A stretch of DNA of 21,077 nucleotides from Verrucomicrobia bacterium UBA1731 (GTDB taxonomy: Bacteria > Verrucomicrobiota > Kiritimatiellia > RFP12 > UBA1067): the NCBI GenBank assembly GCA_002317575.1, contig DCIH01000076.1:9261-30337 (forward strand). The letters run 5' to 3'. Below, one piece after another: positions 1 to 7,679 of this stretch (the first letter of the stretch is position 1; the number at the start of each line of letters is the position of its first letter). The translations under genes and the position numbers were made by a program. Below the pieces are notes generated by a model. The model was not told where the DNA came from and made no database searches. It saw only the letters and a list, made by a program, of their open reading frames with translations.

Positions 1-2
1 AC

Positions 3-1016
3 TTCAACCGCGGCGGCACGCCGCTCATGGAGATCGTCTCCGAGCCGGACATCGCGAGCGCGGACGAGGCGATCGCCTATCTGACGGCGCTCAAGGAAAT
101 GCTCGTGTACGCGGGCGTTTCGGAATGCAACCTCGAAGAGGGCAACATGCGTTCCGATGTGAACATCTCGATCCGCCCCGTGGGCGAGACGAAGCTGGGC
201 ACGAAGGTGGAAATCAAGAACATGAACACCTTCAAGGGCATTCACGCCGCGCTCGTGTACGAAGCGCACCGTCAGCGCGAATGCATGGCGCATTCGATTC
301 CGATCGTGCAGGAGACGCGCCGCTGGGACGGCGAGGCGATGGAGACGGCTTCCATGCGTTCCAAGGAGAACGCGCACGATTACCGTTATTTTCCCGAGCC
401 GGATCTCGTGCCGGTGGCGCTTTCCGAAGAGCAGGTCGCCGAATGGAAGGCGCTGTTGCCCGAGCAGCCCGAGGCGCGCCGCGCGCGCATGGTTGAGGAA
501 TACGGCATCGCCGAATACGACGCCGGCGTCCTTTCCCAGGAAAAGGCGAACGCCGATTTCTTCGAGGCGGCAGCGAAGGGCTTGGACAAGAAGACGGCGA
601 AGCTCTTGTGCAATCTTTTCATGGGCGACGTGATGGCGCTTCTGAACGCGAGCGGGAAGACGATCGGCGAATGCGCGCTGACGCCCGCGGCCTTGCGTGC
701 GCTCATCTCGCTTTCGGCGACGGGCACGATCAACGGTCCGACGCTGAAGGAGCTCCTGCCCGAAATCTTCGAAAAGGGCGGCGATCCCGAGGCGATCGTG
801 AAGGAGCGCGGCTTGGGCGCCGTGTCGGACACGGGCGCGCTCGAGGCGTTCATCGACCAGGCGATCGCCGCGAATCCCGGTCCCGTGGCGGACTTCAAGG
901 CCGGCAAGAAGGCGGCCGCCGGGTTCTTCGTGGGACAGGTGATGAAGCTTTCCAAGGGCAAGGCCGATCCGAAGATCGTCGCGCCCCTGGTGGCCAAGAA
1001 GCTGGCGGCGATGTGA
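3..1016 (+). CDS. gatB: Aspartyl/glutamyl-tRNA amidotransferase subunit B (5'-truncated by window edge)
   Basis: GatB is the kinase/transamidation subunit of GatCAB, which converts misacylated Glu-tRNA(Gln) and Asp-tRNA(Asn) to the amide forms in the cytoplasm. The reading frame is open from the window edge (first full codon at 3), so the start lies outside; about 337 of the usual ~475 residues are visible. Recognisable GatB signatures are NRGGTPLMEIVSEPD at the left edge, EEGNMRSDVNISIRP, KVEIKNMNTFK, TRRWD and DYRYFPEPDLVP. The last ~150 residues are the helical GatB/YqeY tRNA-binding tail, ending in the usual GKADPKIV-type helix. The stop codon TGA shares its A with the ATG of the next gene (TGATG), indicating translational coupling. 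Identification is firm; only the 5' end is unknown. Confidence 0.97.
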   Translation, partial: FNRGGTPLMEIVSEPDIASADEAIAYLTALKEMLVYAGVSECNLEEGNMRSDVNISIRPVGETKLGTKVEIKNMNTFKGIHAALVYEAHRQRECMAHSIPIVQETRRWDGEAMETASMRSKENAHDYRYFPEPDLVPVALSEEQVAEWKALLPEQPEARRARMVEEYGIAEYDAGVLSQEKANADFFEAAAKGLDKKTAKLLCNLFMGDVMALLNASGKTIGECALTPAALRALISLSATGTINGPTLKELLPEIFEKGGDPEAIVKERGLGAVSDTGALEAFIDQAIAANPGPVADFKAGKKAAAGFFVGQVMKLSKGKADPKIVAPLVAKKLAAM

Positions 1017-1897
1017 TGGCGTCGCCGCTGAAAATCGGATGCCACCTGTCGAGCGCGGGCGGCTACATGGCGATGGGCCAGACGGCCGTCTCCATCGGCG
1101 CGAACGTGTTCCAGTTCTTCACACGCAATCCGCGCGGCGGCGCGGCGAAACCCGTCGATCCCGCCGACGCGCGCGCGTTCAATGCCTACGCGGCGGAACA
1201 CGGCATCGGTCCGATTCTCGCGCATGCGCCGTACACGCTCAACGCGGCGGGTGCCGAGCCGCGCGTGCGCGAATTCGCCGAAGAGACGATGGCGGACGAT
1301 CTCGCGCGGTTGGAGCTGACGCCGGGCGCGCTCTACAATTTTCATCCCGGCTCGCATGTGGGGCAGGGCAGCGCGGCGGGCATCGCGCTCATTTCGTCCA
1401 TGCTCGGCCGCATCTTCGCGAGACGCCGCGAAAAAACGGGCGGTTTTTTCGCGACCACCGTTCTGCTCGAGACGATGGCCGGCAAGGGCAGCGAAGTCGG
1501 TCGTGATTTCGCCGAACTCAGGGCCATCATCGACGCCACGGCGAAGGCGCTGGAAATGCCGGCGGACGAATTGCCGGTGGGCGTGTGCCTCGACACGTGC
1601 CACGTGTGGGACGGCGGCTACGATCTCGCAAACGATCTGGACGGCGTGCTGACGGCGTTCGATTCCGCCGTAGGGCTCGAGCGCCTCAAGGCGATTCATC
1701 TCAACGATTCGCTCAACGCCTTTGAAGCGCACAAGGACCGCCACGCGAATCTGGGCAAGGGAAAGATCGGTCTTGAGACGCTGATGGCCGTCGTCAACCA
1801 TCCGCGCCTGCGCGATTTGCCGTTTTATCTCGAAACGCCGTGCGACCTCGACGGCTACCGCGCCGAGATCGCCCTCGTCAAATCACTTCGTAAATAA
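1016..1897 (+). CDS. nfo: Endonuclease IV (AP endonuclease)
   Basis: Endonuclease IV cleaves the DNA backbone 5' to abasic sites during base-excision repair, using a trinuclear zinc centre in a TIM barrel. The ATG at 1016 overlaps the gatB stop by one base and gives 293 residues, close to the family norm of about 280-300. Longer upstream extensions of the frame run into gatB and are not credible. All nine expected zinc ligands can be placed: His70 (AHAPY), His110 (NFHPGSH), Glu152 (LLETMAGKG), Asp193 and His196 (CLDTCHVWDGGYD), His228 and the following NDS (IHLNDS), Asp241 and His243 (KDRHANLGKG), and Glu273 (LETP). It should therefore be active. It sits inside a housekeeping run and is probably cotranscribed with gatB. 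Confidence 0.96.
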   Translation: MASPLKIGCHLSSAGGYMAMGQTAVSIGANVFQFFTRNPRGGAAKPVDPADARAFNAYAAEHGIGPILAHAPYTLNAAGAEPRVREFAEETMADDLARLELTPGALYNFHPGSHVGQGSAAGIALISSMLGRIFARRREKTGGFFATTVLLETMAGKGSEVGRDFAELRAIIDATAKALEMPADELPVGVCLDTCHVWDGGYDLANDLDGVLTAFDSAVGLERLKAIHLNDSLNAFEAHKDRHANLGKGKIGLETLMAVVNHPRLRDLPFYLETPCDLDGYRAEIALVKSLRK

Positions 1898-1932
1898 AAG
1901 AACAAACCAAAATTCCATCGGGGAATCGAGTC

Positions 1933-2769
1933 ATGAAACAACAGATCAACCTTCTCAACCAGCTTCAAGAACTCGTGCTCACGCGCGACGAGCACCACCA
2001 GACGGGCGACGGTTCGCACATGGACGCCCTGGACGCGTCCATCGACGCCCTGCAGGAACAGCTCGAACCCCAGCCCAAGGCGCTTTACGACCGCCTTTAC
2101 AAGAAAAGCCACATCGTGATGGCCCCGATGAGCGACGGTTGCTGTGCCGTGTGCGGCATGCATCTGCCGATATCCCAGATGCAGCAGGTGCGTCTCGCGA
2201 AGCATCTCCAGACGTGCTCGAGCTGCGGACGCATTCTCTTCAACTGCGAGGAAGACGCGCCGCGCTACATCGCGGGCCGTCCCGCGGCCGGCGAACCGCG
2301 CAAGACGGGCATCAGCCGCTTCTCGGCCGAGGAGCTCATGGTGTGCGATCTCAAGGGCGAGACGCCGGAGGGCGCCATTTCCGAACTGGCGGCCGCGATG
2401 ACGGAGAACCGCTTCGTGTCCAATCCCCAGGCGCTCGTGCAGGCCGCCATGGCGCGCGAGAGCGTTCTGCCCACCGTGATGGGCGAAGGCCTTGCGTTCC
2501 CGCATGTGCGCGGCGTCGAGGGCGGCGGACTGACGCTCGCCATCGGCGTTTCCAAGAAGGGCATCGACTGGGATGGATCGGGCAACAAGGTCCACATCGT
2601 GGTGTTCAGTGTCATCCCCGTGGCGGTGAGCGCGTTCTATCTGCGCCTCATCGCGCTGCTTGCGGAAGCGTTCGGCAAGAAGGAGAACCGCGAGACGGTC
2701 AAGGCGTGCAAGACGTCCGCCGATCTGTGGAAGTCCGTGCTCAAGGCCACCCGTTATTCCGTGAAGTGA
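1933..2769 (+). CDS. Zinc-ribbon protein fused to PTS EIIA (fructose/nitrogen type) domain
   Basis: The 278-residue protein has three parts. Residues 1-60 are a charged, probably coiled-coil helical segment. Residues 70-100 hold a C4 zinc ribbon (Cys71-x2-Cys74 and Cys95-x2-Cys98). Residues ~130-275 match the PTS EIIA type-2 fold of PtsN and fructose EIIA, with the phospho-acceptor His191 in the motif AFPHVRG after RESVLPTVMGEG. No EIIB/EIIC permease, HPr or EI gene lies in the window, and there are no membrane segments, so a regulatory role like PtsN is more likely than sugar uptake; this is inference. The N-terminal part resembles zinc-ribbon proteins with a long helical hairpin that bind nucleic acid or other proteins. 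The start at 1933 is preceded by a purine-rich GGGAATCGAG. A 35-bp AT-rich gap separates it from nfo, and uppP starts 7 bp downstream. Confidence 0.82.
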   Translation: MKQQINLLNQLQELVLTRDEHHQTGDGSHMDALDASIDALQEQLEPQPKALYDRLYKKSHIVMAPMSDGCCAVCGMHLPISQMQQVRLAKHLQTCSSCGRILFNCEEDAPRYIAGRPAAGEPRKTGISRFSAEELMVCDLKGETPEGAISELAAAMTENRFVSNPQALVQAAMARESVLPTVMGEGLAFPHVRGVEGGGLTLAIGVSKKGIDWDGSGNKVHIVVFSVIPVAVSAFYLRLIALLAEAFGKKENRETVKACKTSADLWKSVLKATRYSVK

Positions 2770-2776
2770 CGCGGCG

Positions 2777-3541
2777 ATGCGCGAATTCCTGAACGTGACC
2801 ATTTTGGCCGTTCTGCAGGGCGTGGCGGAATTCCTGCCCGTTTCCTCGAGCGGCCATCTTGTCATCGGACAGCATTTCCTGGGTGTAACGGAAGCCGGCA
2901 TGCGGCTTGATGTGTTCTTGCACATGGGAACGCTCCTGGCCGTTTTCGCCTACTATTGGCGCCGGTGCCTTTCCCTCGTCACGGATTGGCGCTACGCGGG
3001 CAAGATCGTGCTGTCGGCGTTGCCCGCCATCGTCGTGTATTTCACGTTCAAGCGGCAGATTGACCCCCTGTTCGAGAACGCCAAGATGGTGGGGGCGCTG
3101 TTGATGTTCACGGGCACCGTGCTGGTGGGGACGCGCTATCTGCCGCGCGGCACGCGGGACGTGAGCTGGCGGCGGGCGTTGTGGATGGGCGTTTTGCAGG
3201 CCGTGGCGCTGCTGCCGGGCGTCTCCCGCAGCGGCATGACGCTGGCGGCCGCGCGGTCTGGGCGCGTTTCGCCCGAGGCCGCCGCCGAATTCTCGTTTCT
3301 TATGAGCGCGCCGCTCATCCTGGGCGGTGTGCTGCTCGAACTCAAGGAAATTTTCTCAGGCGCCGCTCCCGACACGGCGGATGGTCTGGCGTGGGGGCAT
3401 CTGGCGTGGGGAACGGCGCTTGCCGCCGTCGTGGGCTACTTCTCGCTGGTCCTGCTGGTGAAGGCGCTCAAGGGCAAGTGGTTCTGGTGTTTCGGCCCCT
3501 ATTGCATTCTGGCGGGTCTGCTCACGCTGTGCTTCACGTGA
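2777..3541 (+). CDS. uppP: Undecaprenyl-diphosphatase (bacitracin-resistance protein, UppP/BacA)
   Basis: UppP is an integral membrane phosphatase. It recycles undecaprenyl pyrophosphate to the monophosphate lipid carrier used for peptidoglycan and surface glycans, and its activity confers bacitracin tolerance. The protein has 254 residues, slightly short of the usual ~265-280. Both family signatures are present. The first is QGVAEFLPVSSSGHL at residues 14-28, with Glu18, Ser23-25 and His27. The second is PGVSRSGMT at residues 147-155, with the catalytic Arg151. Between and after them are hydrophobic helices, including LILGGVLLEL and the C-terminal ILAGLLTLCF. The gene begins 7 bp after the zinc-ribbon/EIIA gene with no strong Shine-Dalgarno, suggesting coupled translation, and hydE follows 9 bp later. 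Confidence 0.95.
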   Translation: MREFLNVTILAVLQGVAEFLPVSSSGHLVIGQHFLGVTEAGMRLDVFLHMGTLLAVFAYYWRRCLSLVTDWRYAGKIVLSALPAIVVYFTFKRQIDPLFENAKMVGALLMFTGTVLVGTRYLPRGTRDVSWRRALWMGVLQAVALLPGVSRSGMTLAAARSGRVSPEAAAEFSFLMSAPLILGGVLLELKEIFSGAAPDTADGLAWGHLAWGTALAAVVGYFSLVLLVKALKGKWFWCFGPYCILAGLLTLCFT

Positions 3542-3550
3542 GGTGCGGAT

Positions 3551-4636
3551 GTGAACGCTTCCTTCGCCGACATGTTGCGCAAGGCGTCTGAATCGCCGAA
3601 GGCGCTGTCCGTCCCTGAATTGGCCCGGTTGCTGGCGGCCGAGGACGAAGGCGAACGGCGGGCGTTGCATGCCGCCGCCTACGCCGTGAAGGTGCGTCAT
3701 GTGGGCAGGCGTGTTTCCGTGCGCGGACTCGTCGAAGCCGGAAACGTCTGCGCCAAGGACTGTCTGTATTGCGGCTTGCGCCGTTCGAACGCCGCGGTCG
3801 CGCGCTATTCGCTCGCGGCGGACGAGATCCTGCATGTCGCCGAAGTCGCGAAGGCGCGCGGCTACGCGTCGCTCGTGATCCAAAGCGGCGAGGTCGAATC
3901 GGATGTCCACACGCGGTTCGTGGAGGACGTGCTCCGTCGCATCGCGCCGCTCGATCTCGGCGTGACGCTTTCCCTGGGCGAGCAGACGGAGGATGTGTTC
4001 CGCCGCTGGAAGGATGCCGGCGCGTCGCGTTACCTGCTGCGCATCGAGACGAGCGATCCCGCGTATTACGCGAAACTGCACCCGGCGGGTCACGACTGGA
4101 AACGGCGCGTCGCATGTCTGGAAACGCTCAAGCGACTGGGGTACCAGCTGGGCACGGGCGTGATGTGCGCGCTGCCCGGGCAGACGCCCGAAATGCTTGC
4201 GCGCGACATCGCGTTCTTCGGCGAGATCGATGCGGACATGCTCGGCATGGGTCCGTACATTCCGCATCCCGACGCGCCGTTGGGCGTCGCGCCGGAAGCG
4301 CCGGACGACGCGGCGCGTCTGCGTCTGGGCCTCGATTTGATCGCCGTCGCGCGCCTGCATCTGCACGACGTCAACATCGCGGCTGCCACGAGTTTGCAGG
4401 CGTTGGCGCCGGATGGACGCGAGCGGGGGCTTCTGGCGGGCGCGAACGTGCTGATGCCGAATCTCACGGACGTCCAGTGGCGGGCCGGCTACCAGCTCTA
4501 TCCTGGCAAGCCGAATCTGGATGAATCGGCCGAAGACGCCACGGCCGCGCTGGAGCGAAGCGTCGCGTCCGTCGGCGAAAGCATTTTGTGGAACGCGCGG
4601 GGCGATTCCCCGCATTTCCGCCGGACGATGCGGTGA
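3551..4636 (+). CDS. hydE: [FeFe]-hydrogenase maturation radical SAM protein HydE
   Basis: HydE is a radical SAM enzyme that acts with HydF and HydG to build the 2Fe subcluster of [FeFe] hydrogenase. The 361-residue length fits. The radical-SAM cluster motif is Cys67-x3-Cys71-x2-Cys74 in the context RGLVEAGNVCAKDCLYCG, which is HydE-like rather than BioB-like. Other supporting segments are the SAM-domain GEVESD, LSLGEQTED, LRIETSDPAYY, MGMGPYIPHP-type region (here MLGMGPYIPHPDAPL) and the C-terminal LLAGANVLMPNLTD...YQLYPGKP, strongly typical of HydE. The start is GTG at 3551 with GAGG about 7 bp upstream, overlapping the end of uppP. HydF, HydG and the hydrogenase itself are not in this window. 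PylB-like relatives share the fold, but the C-terminal motif favours HydE. Confidence 0.9.
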   Translation: MNASFADMLRKASESPKALSVPELARLLAAEDEGERRALHAAAYAVKVRHVGRRVSVRGLVEAGNVCAKDCLYCGLRRSNAAVARYSLAADEILHVAEVAKARGYASLVIQSGEVESDVHTRFVEDVLRRIAPLDLGVTLSLGEQTEDVFRRWKDAGASRYLLRIETSDPAYYAKLHPAGHDWKRRVACLETLKRLGYQLGTGVMCALPGQTPEMLARDIAFFGEIDADMLGMGPYIPHPDAPLGVAPEAPDDAARLRLGLDLIAVARLHLHDVNIAAATSLQALAPDGRERGLLAGANVLMPNLTDVQWRAGYQLYPGKPNLDESAEDATAALERSVASVGESILWNARGDSPHFRRTMR

Positions 4637-4643
4637 GCGTTTG

Positions 4644-4652
4644 TGGTATAAT
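4644..4652 (+). promoter_or_regulatory. Extended -10 promoter upstream of the Kef-type antiporter gene
   Basis: The sequence GTGGTATAATGGCGTCC at 4643-4659 contains a perfect TATAAT (4647-4652) preceded by TG-G (4644-4646), the extended -10 element of sigma-70-type promoters. No good -35 is visible at 17 bp. The expected transcription start is about 4659-4661, giving a leader of only ~16 nt with the purine-rich GAAGAAGAAG ahead of the ATG at 4676. The element lies 8 bp after the hydE stop, so it starts a new transcription unit. A 17-nt block around it matches the site upstream of 7680 at 15 positions. Confidence 0.7.
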
Positions 4653-4675
4653 GGCGTCCTGAAGAAGAAGATTAC

Positions 4676-6721
4676 ATGAGCGAAAGCGCGTTTTTCCAGG
4701 ATCTGGCGGTGTTGATGGCGGTCGCGGGCGCGGTTGCCGTCGTATTCCAGAAGTTGCAGTGGCCGAAGGTCATCGGCTACATCCTCGCCGGCGTTTTGAT
4801 GAGCGAGCACACGTGGGGCGGCAGTTTCCTGGCCGACCCGAACTCCGTGCAGACGATCGGCCAGCTTGGCGTCGTGTTCCTCATGTTCACGCTGGGACTC
4901 GAGTTTTCGACGAGTCAGATGAAGAAGACGAAGAGCGTTTCCGGGCCGATGGCGCTTCTGGACGCCCTGGTGATGATCTGGCTCGGCTACACCGTGGGCC
5001 GCAAGCTCTTCGGCTGGGACATGGTGGCGTCGCTCTTTCTGGGTGCGGCCATCTGCGACTCCGCCACGACGCTGCTCGCGAAGACGATCGACGAGATGAA
5101 ATGGAGCAGTCGTCCGTTCGTCAAATACGTGCTGTCCACCTCGGTGTTCGAGGACATCCTCTGCGTGGGCGTGATCGCGCTCATAACGGGCGTCGCGCAC
5201 GGCGAGGGCATGTCGCTCGGCGCCGTGGGGCTTTCGCTGGGAGGACTCGCGGTGTTCTTCACCTGCACCGTCGTGATGGGCCTGGTGTTCGTGCCGCGCC
5301 TCCTGACGCGCGTCGCCAGGGCCGGCAGTGACGAAGCGCTGCTCCTGACGTCGCTGGGATGCTGCTTCCTCATTTCCTGGGTCGCCTACCGGCTGGATTA
5401 TTCCGTCGCGTTGGGCGCGTTTCTGGTCGGCATCCTGGGTGCTTCGTCCGACGTGCGCCATCGCCTGCTTGTGCTGGCGGCGCCGCTGCGGAGCATGTTC
5501 GCCGCCGTGTTCTTCGTCACCATCGGCCTGTTGGTGAACCCGGCCGCCTGCTGGGAGAACTTCGGCGTCATCCTGGCGCTCTCCGCCGTGGTCATGCTGG
5601 GCAAGGGGATCAATTGCCTGACGGCCGGCCTCGTGACGGGGTTGGGCGTGAAGGGGAGCGTCCAAACGGCGTTCGGGTTGGCGCAGATCGGCGAATTCGC
5701 CTACATGGTGGCGATTCTCTTCGCGACATGCACGGGCCGGACGGACAGTCCCATGTACCAGATCGTGGTCGGCGTGTCGCTGATCACCACCTGCCTCAAC
5801 CCGTTCATGTTGCGTCTTTCCGACCCTGTTGGCACTTGGGCCGAGGCGCACCTGCCCAAGCGGCTCGCGGACGGCCTCGCCGCCTATTACGGTTGGCTGG
5901 AGCGCTTCCGTGCCGCCGCGGCGCCGTCGGAATTGCGGCGGCGGTTCCGCGGATTGATGGCGTGGCTCGTGGTGGCGTGGGTGCTGGTGTTCGCCGTCGG
6001 CGTGGCGGCCGGCATGCTCGCGTCATACGACTACGAGCGCTTCTCGTCCTTCTTCGAGGCGCACAAGCACGCGTTCTTCGCGTTGGCCGCCAACATCGTC
6101 TTCATGGCCGTCCTTTGGCCCGTGTGGGGCGTGGGCGGGAAAATCGGCGATGTGGTCGGCGAAATCCTCGTGGGTGCGGCCGGCGGAGACGGTGGCGTGG
6201 GTTGGCGCGACGCCGTGCGGCACGTGTCCCGTTTCGCCGCGCGCTTGATCGTGACGGGACTCTCGCTGGGCGAAGTTGCGATGGCGACCATTTCCCTGCT
6301 GCCGCCCGAGCGTTCCGTCCGGCTCGGCGTGCTGGCCGTCGTCGTCGTCGTGGCCGTTTTCGGCGCGAAGCATTTCAGGCGCGCGGCGAAGTCGGCCAAC
6401 ATGCGCTTCGCGGAGGCGCTCGAAGCCGAGAGCCGCATGGCCCGTGCCGCCGCCGAGGCACCGAAGGCATTCTCCCTGCCCGGGGCCAATTGCCTTGAAG
6501 TCCGGGTTTCCGCCGGATCGGTCGCGAACGGCGTGACGATCCGCGATCTTGACATTCGCGCGAAGACGGGCGCCAGCGTCGTCTCCGTTCGCCGCGGCGA
6601 AGACGACGTGCGGAATCCCGGTCCGGACTGGCGCTTCAAGCCGGACGACGTCGTCGTCGGCATCGGATCGTCGGCGCAGCTGGATGCCTTGCGCGATCTG
6701 TTCAATGTCCTGAAAGGATGA
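4676..6721 (+). CDS. Kef-type (CPA2) cation:proton antiporter with C-terminal RCK_C/TrkA-C domain
   Basis: This 681-residue inner-membrane protein belongs to the monovalent cation:proton antiporter-2 family (KefB/C, RosB, YbaL-like), exchanging K+ or Na+ for protons. Residues ~5-400 form the Na+/H+ exchanger core, recognisable by GYILAGVLMSEHTWG, GVVFLMFTLGLEFS, AICDSATTLLAKT, STSVFEDILCVG, DYSVALGAFLVGI, FFVTIGLLVNP and GLAQIGEFAYM. Residues ~425-580 contain extra hydrophobic helices (MAWLVVAWVLVFAVGV, FFALAANIVFMAVLWPVWGV, VLAVVVVVAVFG). Residues ~600-680 form a small soluble domain matching TrkA-C/RCK_C (FKPDDVVVGIGSSAQLDALRDLF). The nucleotide-binding TrkA-N Rossmann domain of classical Kef proteins is absent. 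The gene has its own promoter, and htpX follows 4 bp after its stop. The transported ion is not predictable from sequence. Confidence 0.9.
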   Translation: MSESAFFQDLAVLMAVAGAVAVVFQKLQWPKVIGYILAGVLMSEHTWGGSFLADPNSVQTIGQLGVVFLMFTLGLEFSTSQMKKTKSVSGPMALLDALVMIWLGYTVGRKLFGWDMVASLFLGAAICDSATTLLAKTIDEMKWSSRPFVKYVLSTSVFEDILCVGVIALITGVAHGEGMSLGAVGLSLGGLAVFFTCTVVMGLVFVPRLLTRVARAGSDEALLLTSLGCCFLISWVAYRLDYSVALGAFLVGILGASSDVRHRLLVLAAPLRSMFAAVFFVTIGLLVNPAACWENFGVILALSAVVMLGKGINCLTAGLVTGLGVKGSVQTAFGLAQIGEFAYMVAILFATCTGRTDSPMYQIVVGVSLITTCLNPFMLRLSDPVGTWAEAHLPKRLADGLAAYYGWLERFRAAAAPSELRRRFRGLMAWLVVAWVLVFAVGVAAGMLASYDYERFSSFFEAHKHAFFALAANIVFMAVLWPVWGVGGKIGDVVGEILVGAAGGDGGVGWRDAVRHVSRFAARLIVTGLSLGEVAMATISLLPPERSVRLGVLAVVVVVAVFGAKHFRRAAKSANMRFAEALEAESRMARAAAEAPKAFSLPGANCLEVRVSAGSVANGVTIRDLDIRAKTGASVVSVRRGEDDVRNPGPDWRFKPDDVVVGIGSSAQLDALRDLFNVLKG

Positions 6722-6725
6722 CGCC

Positions 6726-7625
6726 ATGAAACGCATTTTCCTGTTTTTGCTGACGAACCTCGCCGTGATGTTCGTGCTCACCGTCTCCTGCAATGTCATC
6801 CTGTCGTTCGTCGGGCCGGAGGTGCGCGCGGCGCTCGTCCGGGACGGTTTCGACTACGGTTCGCTGATCGTGTTCGCGCTCGTGTTCGGCATGGGCGGCG
6901 CGTTCGTTTCCCTGGCGCTTTCCAAGACGATCGCCCGCGCGTCGGTGGGCGCCGTGACGATTACCGGCGACGAAGGGTCCCGCGAGCGCTGGCTGGTGGA
7001 GACGGTTCGCGAACTCGCCGACCGCGCGCACGTGGGCATGCCCGAGGTGGCCATCTACACCGGCGAGCCGAACGCGTTCGCCACGGGCGCGCGCCGCGAC
7101 CACGCGCTGGTCGCGGTGTCGACGGGCATCCTCGAGGAAATGACCCCCTCCGAGCTCAAGGCCGTGCTGGGGCACGAGATGAGCCACGTGGCGAACGGGG
7201 ACATGGTGACGATGACGCTCGTGCAGGGCGTGCTCAACGCCTGCGTGCTCGCGTTGTCGCGCGTGATCGCCTTCGCGGTCGACAACGCCATGGGCGAGAA
7301 GAAGCAGCGGCGCGGCGGATCGGGCGTCTATTTCATCGTCGTGTATCTCATGCAGTTCCTGCTCGGCATCCTGGCGTCTTTGGTCGTGTGCGCCTATTCA
7401 CGGCGGCGCGAGTTCGCGGCGGACGCCGGTTCCGCGGATCTGCTCGGTTCGCCGTTCCCGATGCGCGAGGCGCTGATGAAGCTCGGCGGTCTCGAATCGG
7501 GCGCGTTGCCCGCTTCGCTCAAGGCGTTCGGCGTGGGCGGCAAGCGCGGCGCGTCGCCGTTCGCGACGCATCCGTCCATCGAGGCGCGCATCGCCGCCCT
7601 CGAGAAGTGGACGCCCCGCGTTTGA
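6726..7625 (+). CDS. htpX: HtpX-type membrane zinc metalloprotease (M48B)
   Basis: HtpX is an inner-membrane zinc endopeptidase that degrades misfolded membrane proteins alongside FtsH. The protein is 299 residues, matching the family. Two N-terminal membrane helices (residues ~4-30 and ~46-66) precede the zinc site HEMSHVANGD at 150-159 (His150, Glu151, His154). The third ligand, Glu229, lies in the typical SRRREFAADAGSA motif after a further membrane pair (residues ~165-185 and 202-222). GEPNAFATG at 113-121 is also characteristic of HtpX. AAAGGA at 6713-6718 forms a good ribosome site 7 bp before the ATG and overlaps the end of the antiporter gene, so the pair is cotranscribed. Pairing a stress protease with an ion antiporter suggests an envelope-stress unit, which is inference. 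Confidence 0.95.
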   Translation: MKRIFLFLLTNLAVMFVLTVSCNVILSFVGPEVRAALVRDGFDYGSLIVFALVFGMGGAFVSLALSKTIARASVGAVTITGDEGSRERWLVETVRELADRAHVGMPEVAIYTGEPNAFATGARRDHALVAVSTGILEEMTPSELKAVLGHEMSHVANGDMVTMTLVQGVLNACVLALSRVIAFAVDNAMGEKKQRRGGSGVYFIVVYLMQFLLGILASLVVCAYSRRREFAADAGSADLLGSPFPMREALMKLGGLESGALPASLKAFGVGGKRGASPFATHPSIEARIAALEKWTPRV

Positions 7626-7663
7626 GTTCGCGCGCGTCGCATTGTGGCGCGCGGGGGCAAACG

Positions 7664-7672
7664 TGGTAAAAT
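7664..7672 (+). promoter_or_regulatory. Extended -10 promoter giving a predicted leaderless transcript
   Basis: GTGGTAAAATGCCGTCC at 7663-7679 carries TG-G followed by TAAAAT (7667-7672). This differs at only two of 17 positions from the site ahead of the antiporter gene. The normal spacing puts +1 at about 7679-7680, and the favoured purine is the A of the ATG start codon at 7680. The mRNA for the large fusion enzyme would therefore have little or no 5' leader and no Shine-Dalgarno. A weak -35-like TTGTGG lies at 7642-7647. Sequence evidence only. Confidence 0.6.
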
Positions 7673-7679
7673 GCCGTCC

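Noticed and set aside
3356..5851. 831-codon open frame on the minus strand
   Set aside because: It overlaps uppP, hydE and the antiporter in antisense, all of which have clear family motifs. Its His/Arg/Gln-rich composition is typical of shadow frames.
7629..7653. Possible terminator hairpin after htpX
   Set aside because: Only a 6-bp CGCGCG/CGCGCG stem with an 11-base loop and no T-run; likely chance in GC-rich DNA.
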